DNA of 5,327 nucleotides from an uncultured Rhodanobacteraceae bacterium. Its GTDB lineage: Bacteria > Pseudomonadota > Gammaproteobacteria > Xanthomonadales > Ahniellaceae. The position numbers and the translations under genes were made by a program. Within the stretch, counting starts at the first letter, position 1. Every line of letters starts with the position of its first letter. Below, piece by piece: positions 1-4,931 of this stretch. Location: positions 1-5,327 of the forward strand of contig CALMWD010000411.1 of NCBI GenBank assembly GCA_937873105.1, read 5' to 3'. The notes under the pieces are model-generated. The model saw only the letters and a program-made list of their open reading frames with translations. It searched no databases and was not told where the DNA came from.

Positions 1-162
1 CATGTCGACATGGCGCGTGCGCGGCTTCAGCACGTCGTCGAGGATCACGGCGAGGTCGCCGAGGATCTGCATGAACTGGGCCTCGGTCGCGCCGTTCGCG
101 CGCTCGAACAGGCCCGCCAGTGCCGCGATCTGCGACACCGTGAGGATTCGTGGGTTGGCCAT
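1..162 (-). CDS. Unrecognised tail-module gene, N-terminal 54 residues (3' end outside window)
   Basis: An ATG at 162 opens a frame that stays open to the window edge, giving 54 residues beginning MANPRILTVSQIAALAGLFE. The visible part is predicted mostly helical, with a stretch FMQILGDLAVILDDVL containing a small acidic patch, then a basic KPRTRH segment. I do not recognise the family. The gene immediately after the tail tube gene in lambda-like phages is normally a tail assembly chaperone (lambda G, with G-T made by a programmed frameshift), so that role is the best positional guess. The Shine-Dalgarno is weak (AGAGCC at best), and no alternative in-frame start is seen back to the stem-loop. 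Codon use matches the neighbours, which supports a real gene. Confidence 0.6.
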   Translation of the reverse strand, partial: MANPRILTVSQIAALAGLFERANGATEAQFMQILGDLAVILDDVLKPRTRHVDM

Positions 163-181
163 GGGTGGCTCTGGGGAATGG

Positions 182-213
182 GAGAAAGCCCCGGCGCGGG
201 TCGTGCGCCGGGG
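182..213 (-). terminator. Terminator-like stem-loop after the tail tube gene
   Basis: The 9-bp perfect stem CCCCGGCGC (189-197) / GCGCCGGGG (205-213) has a 7-base loop, 27 bases past the tail tube stop. On the minus strand the downstream bases are CTTTCTCCC, only weakly T-rich, so termination efficiency is uncertain. It may instead protect the 3' end of the tail tube message. Confidence 0.5.
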
Positions 214-240
214 AATGCTGGTACGGCCCTGGTGACCGGG

Positions 241-1035
241 TTACGCGACGTCCTGGCCCGCGATGATGATCTGCGGGGTCGTCGAGTCCTTGGTGCTGAC
301 GCCGATGTCGAAGGTCATCGCGCCGAGCTCGTCGCCGGTGATGAACGGCAACTCGCCGGAGGGCGCGATCGAGCACAGCGGGATGCGCAGATCGCGGTCT
401 TCGCCGTTGGCGTTGTCGGCCACGAAGAACAGCTCGGCGTCGATGGCGCCACCGGTGCCGGATTCGACCAGGGTGCGCGCGCCGGCGGCCGGCGTGTAGT
501 CGACGTGGATGGTCTGGCCGTCCGTGATGCCGCCGCCAGGGATGATGTAGATCATGCCGCTGTCGGCATCGAGCTTGTAGTGGGTGTTCAGGACGTAGGT
601 CGTGGTGCCGGCAGTATCCGTGACCGTGACCGACGACACCTCGCGCACGCCCACGTCGTTCGAACCGACCAGGCCCAGCTGGTAGTGGTAGCCATTCTTG
701 ACGACGATGGCTTCGTTCGTCACCGGCGTGGCGGACTGCGTCAGCGTGCCCGCGGTGCCGGCGAGGAACAGCGCCAGATTCTCGGCCTGGATGTCGTCGC
801 AGGTGACCTGGGCGTTGAAGTTCACCGACTTGGTGACCGTCAGGTCCTTGGTCTGGATGCCAGACGTCGAGCTGAAGTGCTCGAACTTCTCGGACTCGAC
901 CGACAGCGTGAAGCCGGGGCAGTTGCCGATGAAGCGGCGGTCGGCGCGGTTGGCGTCGCCGCTGTAGACGCCGATGAAGATGCGGCCACGACCGAACACG
1001 TACTGGTTCGTGTGGGTATTCAGGGGAAGTGCCAT
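241..1035 (-). CDS. Tail tube (major tail) protein
   Basis: This 264-residue protein is the likely tail tube subunit, stacking as hexameric rings to form the channel of a long non-contractile tail. The N-terminus contains NQYVFGRGRIFIGVY, followed by FTLSVESEKFEHFSSTSGI and KDLTVTKSVNFNAQVTCDDI. These alternating strands with an 'E...H.s...G....D' stretch are typical of siphovirus tube proteins such as the lambda gpV class, and 264 residues is a fitting length. The rest is beta-rich, with an inserted segment around residues 130-180 (SSVTVTDTAGTTTYVLN to IIPGGGITDGQTIHVDY) that could be an extra surface domain. The C-terminus carries GELPFITGDELGAMTFDIGV. The ATG follows GGAG at seven bases. 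Stem-loops lie on both sides, fitting separate control of a high-copy product. Confidence 0.85.
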   Translation of the reverse strand: MALPLNTHTNQYVFGRGRIFIGVYSGDANRADRRFIGNCPGFTLSVESEKFEHFSSTSGIQTKDLTVTKSVNFNAQVTCDDIQAENLALFLAGTAGTLTQSATPVTNEAIVVKNGYHYQLGLVGSNDVGVREVSSVTVTDTAGTTTYVLNTHYKLDADSGMIYIIPGGGITDGQTIHVDYTPAAGARTLVESGTGGAIDAELFFVADNANGEDRDLRIPLCSIAPSGELPFITGDELGAMTFDIGVSTKDSTTPQIIIAGQDVA

Positions 1036-1048
1036 GGATGTTCTCCAA

Positions 1049-1073
1049 TAAAAAAGCCCGCTTGCGCGGGCTT
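1049..1073 (-). terminator. Intrinsic terminator in the leader of the tail tube gene
   Basis: The 8-bp perfect stem AAGCCCGC (1054-1061) / GCGGGCTT (1066-1073) has a 4-base loop and, on the minus strand, runs into TTTTTTATT. The form is a textbook rho-independent terminator. It lies in the 60-base gap between the 63-residue gene and the tail tube gene. Only the tail tube Shine-Dalgarno GGAG (1046-1043) separates it from that gene's start. No promoter is visible between the hairpin and the start codon, so either read-through is substantial or the structure has a role in mRNA processing. Confidence 0.8.
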
Positions 1074-1095
1074 CGGGGTGGGTTGAAGGCTTGGG

Positions 1096-1287
1096 TTACA
1101 GCGATGGCGTCGGGGCTTTCTTCCCCTTCGGCGGATCGGTCTTGCGCTCCGGCGCACCGGCGCCGAGTCGCGTCAGCTTCTCGACGTCGTTGGCGGGGAG
1201 TTCGGGGGCGTCGCCTGGCGCGTAGGTCACGCCGGCGTGGGTCCAGTCGCGCGCGAACACGAACCGGACGAGGTCATTTCGTGGCAT
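1096..1287 (-). CDS. Small phage protein of unknown function, 63 residues
   Basis: The ATG at 1287 lies 14 bases inside the end of the preceding gene and follows GGAG at six bases; the stop is TAA. The core reads VRFVFARDWTHAGVTYAPGD followed by PELPANDVEKLTRLGAGAPE. This 'v.f...w...G..Y.PGD..eLp...a..L...G.a' pattern recurs in short proteins of phage head-tail modules whose function is not known to me. The last 15 or so residues are Lys/Pro-rich and probably disordered. Its overlap with the tail terminator-like gene and place before the tail tube suggest a role in or near connector or tail assembly, but no function can be read from it. Confidence is in the gene being real. Confidence 0.75.
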   Translation of the reverse strand: MPRNDLVRFVFARDWTHAGVTYAPGDAPELPANDVEKLTRLGAGAPERKTDPPKGKKAPTPSL

Positions 1288-1768
1288 CGGGATCTCCGAA
1301 CTTTTCGGTGTAGGTGACGCGGAACCGGCACTGCACCGACTCGGTGACGTCGCCGTCCTCGCGCGGCAGCGGCGTGGCGCCGACGTAGATCAGCGGGCCG
1401 ATCGGGAACAGGCCATCCTTCAAGGTCGGCTGGTCGAACAGCAGCAGCGCGCGCTTGATGTCGGCCTTGATCTTCTCCAGCTGCTCGCCGGTGTTCGACT
1501 GCGCGGCCGAGACGTGGCCCTCGACGTTGACGTCCAGCGACATGCGCATGGCCTGCGACTGGCCGGCAGCCGGTGCGGATCCGCTCGATGCCGCGGCGGT
1601 TTCGTCGCCGGCCCAGAGAATCAGGCACGGCAGCAGGGAATCGTCGACGGTCGCGCGGCTGATGAAGATGTTCGCGCCCGCCGCGGTGTTGTACGGCGAG
1701 TTGCCATCGATCGCCTGCAGCCGCGTGCGGATGGCGTAGAGCGCGCGCAGCGCGATGGAGTCGCTCAT
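1274..1768 (-). CDS. Tail terminator / tail completion-like protein
   Basis: This 164-residue protein begins with a helix (IALRALYAIRTRLQAI), followed by ISRATVDDSLLPCLILWAGD, a strand-rich middle (MRMSLDVNVEGHVSA), a second helix (GEQLEKIKADIKRALLLF) and a final strand pair around VQCRFRVTYTEKFGDP. The arrangement helix - 'lP.l.v' - long strand - helix of about 16 residues - terminal 'f.v.Y.t' strand is what I associate with phage tail terminator proteins such as lambda gpU, which cap the tail tube and fix its join to the head. Its place between the FII-like gene and the tail tube gene supports this. The ATG overlaps the previous TGA (ATGA). A lambda gpZ-like or minor tail role is an alternative. 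The assignment rests on layout and weak similarity only. Confidence 0.65.
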   Translation of the reverse strand: MSDSIALRALYAIRTRLQAIDGNSPYNTAAGANIFISRATVDDSLLPCLILWAGDETAAASSGSAPAAGQSQAMRMSLDVNVEGHVSAAQSNTGEQLEKIKADIKRALLLFDQPTLKDGLFPIGPLIYVGATPLPREDGDVTESVQCRFRVTYTEKFGDPDATK

Positions 1769-2091
1769 GCCGTGGTCACCAGGCAGACGACGCGGCTCTC
1801 GTCCTTGTTCGACACCTGGTCGACCTTGAACGTCGTCGCGCCGACCACGAACAGCGCCCCGCGCTTCGGCACCTCGCCGATCTCGTCCAGGAACGCGGTG
1901 ATCGACACGGCGTCATTCCGCACCGTGCCGTCGAATCCCTGGTACGACACGCCCCGGTCCACGTACACGCTGCAGGCCGTCGGCGACCCGCCGCCCTGCT
2001 GCGTGAACACGGCCGCGTCCGCCAGCCCGGCCGCGCTGAACGCGGCCATCAGCGAGGCGTCGAGCGCGCGGAGGGTGGATTGTTGGGTCAT
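1765..2091 (-). CDS. Head-tail joining protein, lambda gpFII-like
   Basis: This 108-residue protein probably sits at the head-tail interface below the portal and adaptor. It has an N-terminal helix (LRALDASLMAAFSAAGLADA), then a beta domain with VYVDRGVSYQGFDGTV, a strand VSITAFLDEIGEVPKRGALF and GATTFKVDQVSNKDESR. The order 'RGV, G, strand, RG.., tF.VD.v..d' matches what I recall of lambda FII (117 residues), which carries RGD and NFWVDRVSPDD at the equivalent place. The start at 2091 is chosen because its ATG overlaps the preceding TGA as ATGA; the longer open frame starting at 2208 would run through the middle of the upstream gene. There is no strong Shine-Dalgarno, so translation probably depends on coupling. 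Its own stop overlaps the next start in the same way. Confidence 0.75.
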   Translation of the reverse strand: MTQQSTLRALDASLMAAFSAAGLADAAVFTQQGGGSPTACSVYVDRGVSYQGFDGTVRNDAVSITAFLDEIGEVPKRGALFVVGATTFKVDQVSNKDESRVVCLVTTA

Positions 2092-2366
2092 GGCTCGCGC
2101 GCGGCCTTGATCGAATAGCTGCCGCCGCTGGCATTCGCGACCAGGCGCACGCCAGTGATCGGGCCGGCGATCGATGCGGCATTGCTGGTGAGCGTCAGCA
2201 CCGACCACAGCGAACTCGCGCCCACCGTGTCGGAGTTGGTGACGCTGACCGTGACGTTGCTGCTGTTGTCGACGAAGATGCTGACCAGGTGTGCGGCCGA
2301 CGCCAGCGCGACGTAGAGCGTCTCGGCATTGCCGAGCGTTCCGGACTTGGAATGGATGATCTGCAT
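2088..2366 (-). CDS. Hypothetical phage structural-region protein, 92 residues, beta-rich
   Basis: I do not recognise this protein. It is 92 residues, rich in Ser, Val, Ala, Thr and Asn, with alternating hydrophobic stretches (HLVSIFVDNSSNVTVSVTN, then LWSVLTLTS, then ITGVRLVANASGGSYSIKA) that suggest a small beta-sandwich. No signal peptide, membrane helix or cysteine is evident. The ATG follows GGAG at five bases. The TGA stop overlaps the next gene's ATG (ATGA), indicating translational coupling to the head-tail joining gene. It occupies the position between cement and FII-like genes, roughly where lambda has FI, but resemblance to FI is not evident. A minor capsid, second decoration or connector-associated role is possible; this is inference from position and composition. 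Confidence 0.75.
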   Translation of the reverse strand: MQIIHSKSGTLGNAETLYVALASAAHLVSIFVDNSSNVTVSVTNSDTVGASSLWSVLTLTSNAASIAGPITGVRLVANASGGSYSIKAAREP

Positions 2367-2382
2367 GGCGGCTCCGGGCTGG

Positions 2383-2411
2383 AAAAAGAAAGGCCGCCGG
2401 GAGGCGGCCTT
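2383..2411 (-). terminator. Intrinsic terminator after the cement gene
   Basis: The 9-bp perfect stem AAGGCCGCC (2390-2398) / GGCGGCCTT (2403-2411) has a 4-base loop. Read on the minus strand it is followed by TCTTTTT, so together with the stem's own end the T-rich tract is TTTCTTTTT. This is a classic rho-independent terminator form. It sits inside the structural operon between the cement gene and the next start codon, with no visible promoter after it, so it probably acts as a partial terminator or 3'-end stabiliser rather than an absolute stop. Confidence 0.8.
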
Positions 2412-2435
2412 GCTTCGCTACGTGCTATCGCCCGA

Positions 2436-2816
2436 TCAGGTGATCGTCGCGTTGCCCGGGGTCAGCTTGATCGTGCAGGTGGTCTGGCCGTCCGTGCCAG
2501 CAACCCATGCGATCGCGCCGCCGGTGACGTCGCCCGTGGCCGGGGTCGCAGCCGAGTCGTCGAACGCGCCGGTATTGGTGTTCGCCGAAATGTCCCAGAT
2601 CAGCTTCTCGCCGACCGCGAACACGGCGCCGGACACCTTCGGCACGCCCGAGAACACGCCCTCGACGGCCACTGCGCCGGACGAGCCGTTGGCGATGTCG
2701 ACGAGCGCGACGCCGAGCATGTGGGACATCTTGATCAGCTGGCCGGCCGTCACGTTCGAGCCGGTGCCGTTGGTCCAGGTCAGGACGTTGCCGTCCTGTT
2801 GCTTCTTGATGGTCAT
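2436..2816 (-). CDS. Capsid cement (decoration) protein, DUF2190-like
   Basis: This 126-residue protein probably binds the outside of the expanded capsid and stabilises it, as lambda gpD does functionally. The sequence is beta-rich with few charged residues. It shows the layout usual for DUF2190 phage proteins: an N-terminal strand region (GNVLTWTNGTGSNVTAGQLI), a central VALVDIANGSSGAVAVEGVF segment, then a VGEKLIWD motif and a C-terminal GDVTGGAIAWVAGTDGQTT region ending in hydrophobic strands. Length fits the family. The ATG is preceded by AGAGGA at eight bases. It lies directly after the capsid gene, the usual place for a cement gene in Gifsy-2/Mu-like head modules, and is followed by a strong terminator-like hairpin. 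Family assignment is from pattern recall. Confidence 0.85.
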   Translation of the reverse strand: MTIKKQQDGNVLTWTNGTGSNVTAGQLIKMSHMLGVALVDIANGSSGAVAVEGVFSGVPKVSGAVFAVGEKLIWDISANTNTGAFDDSAATPATGDVTGGAIAWVAGTDGQTTCTIKLTPGNATIT

Positions 2817-2843
2817 GACCTTGTTCCTCTTCGAAAGGGGTGA

Positions 2844-2865
2844 GGGGCCGACTTACGCCGGCCCC
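2844..2865 (-). other. Stem-loop between capsid and cement genes
   Basis: GGGGCCG (2844-2850) pairs with CGGCCCC (2859-2865), forming a 7-bp GC-only stem with an 8-base loop in the 56-base gap after the capsid stop codon. On the minus strand it is followed by TCACCCCTTT, which is not a proper T-run, so it looks more like an mRNA-stabilising or processing hairpin than an efficient intrinsic terminator. It could also be chance structure in GC-rich DNA. Confidence 0.4.
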
Positions 2866-2872
2866 GGATTCA

Positions 2873-4915
2873 TCACGCGCCGGCGTTCTTGAAGCCGGTG
2901 CGCCATTCGGTGGCGGCCACGCCGAAGTCGAGGCGCACCTTCATGCGCATTTCGTCGGTCATGAACTCGACGTCCTCCTCGATGTACGGCGTCTGCTGGC
3001 CGTCCAGGAACGCGACCTCGATGCAGGGCGTGTTCTTGTCGGCGAACAGGTACCAGGCGGTGGTGCCGGTCAGGTTGGGCGCGGCGACCAGTTCGAGGCC
3101 CAGCGAGGCGGCGTAGTTGCGCTTCGCCGAGTTGCTCGACGCGACGTCGGTCGGGCTGTTGAGCACCTCCCAGGCGATCTGCTTCTTGCCGTACGGCACG
3201 ACCAGGAAGCGCGGACGCAGGCCCAGCACCGTCGCGCGGCTCGGATCGGCCTGTGCCGCCATGGCCGCTTCGCCGATCGCGATCGACGACACCGTGACCG
3301 CCGCGTTGGCGCTGGCCAGGTTCGCGTGGCCTCCGGTGGTGCTGACGGCCGTGCTGTTGAAGAGCGCACCGCCGTCGCTCAGCGTGCCGTTCGCTTCGAC
3401 GTAGGCATAGACCGCCTTGTCGACCGAATTCGCCGCCGCCCAACCCAGTGCGGATGCCAGGCGGGTGAACGCGCCGAGGTCGTCGTTCACGACCATTTCA
3501 CGGGTCAGGCCGATGTAGCGACCCTTCGTCGAGGCCTGAATGGTTTCGCGATACTCGGACAGCGTGCCCTGCGTGTATTCCGCGCCCTCGGCCTTCGTGG
3601 CGAGGTCGGAGAAGGCCGACAGGCTGACGATGCTGTGCTGCTTGAAGTCGGAGACCGACATCGTCGGCGCCCACTGCTGCCAGGTGGTCGGCGCGTTCGC
3701 ATAGCTGGCGCGCAACAGCTTGGCCGCGGTGTTCGCGAGCAGGTACGGGAAGTCGCTGCTCGAATGCGACGCGAACAGCTTGGCGGCCAGCGCCGAGCCA
3801 TCGAGGCGATCCGCGCCGGCGACGCCGGCATTGCGCAGCGCCGCGCGGATCAGCGCCTTCAAGCCCATGCCGGCGTATTCGTTGCCGGCCTGCAACTTCT
3901 CTCCGCCCTTGCCCGGCTCGATGCGCGCGAGGATGGCGTTGGACGCGCCCGCGATGAACTTGTCGCGCTGGTCGAGCACGTTGTGGGTCGGGCCCGCGGT
4001 CGGGGTGGCCGCCTGCGCCAGGGCGGCGAGCAGCTTCTTGCTGGCCATGTCGGCGGTGCAGGCCTGGTCGCCGACGCATTCGGCCATCAGGCCCAGGTGC
4101 TGCACGCCGTGCGGGCCGAACAGGGCGCGAATCTCGTTCACGCGGACGGCTTCGGCCTGGAGCGCTTCAACGCGCGCGGCAGCCTTGGCAGCTTCGATCT
4201 GTTCAGGAGTCATAACGCTTTCCTCTTTCGGGGTGGCCGGAACGGCCGGGATGACCGCCAAGGCTGGCGGATTCAGTTGCGCGGCGATGCGCAGCGACGG
4301 GGCGCTGAACTGCTCGCGGACCTGGGCGAAGGCCTTCTTGAAGGCGGCGGTCGCTTCGGTGGAATCGGTGGGCTCTTGCTCTTCCGCCATGCGCGTGGCG
4401 AAGCCGGCCTTGATCGCTTCGGCGGCCGTGTACCAGTGGTCGCCGCCAGACATCAGCGCTTCGATGTCCTCGCGCGCCAGCGTCTTGTTGAAGCTGGCGT
4501 AGGCGTCGACCATGCCGACCGCGACCTTGTCGAGCCTGTCGGCGGTTTGGCGCATCGTGTCGGCCGGACCCCAGGCGAACGTCGACGGGCCGTGGATCAT
4601 CATGGCCGTGCCGGTGCCGAGCACGATCTCGTCGGCGGCCATCGCGATGACGGTGGCGATCGAGGCGGCGTAGCCGTCGACCTGCACGACCTTGCGGGCC
4701 TTGTGGGCGCGAAGTTCGTTGTAGATCGCGATGCCGTCGAACACCTCGCCGCCCGGGCTGTTGATGCGCACGACGATCTCGTCGAGTTCTCCGGCGGCTT
4801 TCAGGTCATCGCGGAACTGCTTGGCGGTGACGCCGTTGCCGTACCAGTCCTCGCCGATCGGACCGTAGACGAGCACTTCCGCGGTGCGGTTCGCTTTCGC
4901 GAGCACCTTGATCAT
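2873..4915 (-). CDS. ClpP-like head maturation protease / scaffold / major capsid protein fusion
   Basis: This 680-residue protein should build the procapsid shell and carry the protease that matures it. Residues 1 to about 180 are a ClpP-type (S14) serine protease: NSPGG at 52-56, nucleophile Ser85 in GYAASIA, His108 in MIHGP, and Asp159 in DHWYTAAEA, which aligns with the catalytic Asp of ClpP (DRFLSAPEA). Residues about 180-235 are an Ala/Pro-rich linker. Residues about 235-330 are a charged, helical, scaffold-like segment starting MTPEQIEAAKAAARVEAL. From about 385 to the end is an HK97-fold capsid domain of the Gifsy-2/Mu gpT-like type, with SDFPYLLAN at 387-395 and KGRYIGLTREMVVNDDL at 464-480. 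The start is supported by AAGGAG six bases before the ATG. Such three-part genes are known from Salmonella phage Gifsy-2, so the fusion is probably genuine and not an assembly error. The stop is TGA. The exact cleavage points cannot be read from sequence. Confidence 0.93.
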   Translation of the reverse strand: MIKVLAKANRTAEVLVYGPIGEDWYGNGVTAKQFRDDLKAAGELDEIVVRINSPGGEVFDGIAIYNELRAHKARKVVQVDGYAASIATVIAMAADEIVLGTGTAMMIHGPSTFAWGPADTMRQTADRLDKVAVGMVDAYASFNKTLAREDIEALMSGGDHWYTAAEAIKAGFATRMAEEQEPTDSTEATAAFKKAFAQVREQFSAPSLRIAAQLNPPALAVIPAVPATPKEESVMTPEQIEAAKAAARVEALQAEAVRVNEIRALFGPHGVQHLGLMAECVGDQACTADMASKKLLAALAQAATPTAGPTHNVLDQRDKFIAGASNAILARIEPGKGGEKLQAGNEYAGMGLKALIRAALRNAGVAGADRLDGSALAAKLFASHSSSDFPYLLANTAAKLLRASYANAPTTWQQWAPTMSVSDFKQHSIVSLSAFSDLATKAEGAEYTQGTLSEYRETIQASTKGRYIGLTREMVVNDDLGAFTRLASALGWAAANSVDKAVYAYVEANGTLSDGGALFNSTAVSTTGGHANLASANAAVTVSSIAIGEAAMAAQADPSRATVLGLRPRFLVVPYGKKQIAWEVLNSPTDVASSNSAKRNYAASLGLELVAAPNLTGTTAWYLFADKNTPCIEVAFLDGQQTPYIEEDVEFMTDEMRMKVRLDFGVAATEWRTGFKNAGA
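4211..4226 (-). promoter_or_regulatory. Putative internal ribosome binding site and ATG inside the protease/capsid fusion
   Basis: Codon 235 of the fusion is an ATG (4213-4211) preceded by AGAGGA (4226-4221) with seven bases between them. This is the same Shine-Dalgarno hexamer used by the cement gene downstream. The ATG lies exactly where the protease linker gives way to the helical scaffold-like segment. Initiation here would give a protease-less scaffold plus capsid polypeptide of 446 residues. Lambda uses a comparable nested start (Nu3 within C) to supply scaffold in excess over protease. Use of this site is inferred, not shown. Confidence 0.55.
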
Positions 4916-4931
4916 GGGGTTCTCCTTCGGG

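Noticed and set aside
10..1086. A 358-codon open frame on the plus strand across the tail tube gene
   Set aside because: It has the same low-complexity Arg/Gly/Val/Asp composition and runs through the terminator hairpins and two intergenic gaps. It is a shadow of the minus-strand genes.
1036..1095. Possible promoter upstream of the tail tube gene
   Set aside because: The 60-base gap is filled by the terminator hairpin and the Shine-Dalgarno. No -35/-10 pair with sensible spacing is visible; the only AT-rich stretch is the terminator T-run.
1765..2208. Longer version of the FII-like protein starting at 2208 (147 residues)
   Set aside because: The extra 39 N-terminal residues are Arg/Gln/Pro-rich out-of-frame translation of the 92-residue gene. 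The ATG at 2091 overlapping the previous stop is a far better start.
2873..4915. Fusion of protease and capsid as a sequencing or assembly error
   Set aside because: The frame is continuous with a coherent linker and scaffold segment between the domains, and such fusions are known in Gifsy-2-like phages.
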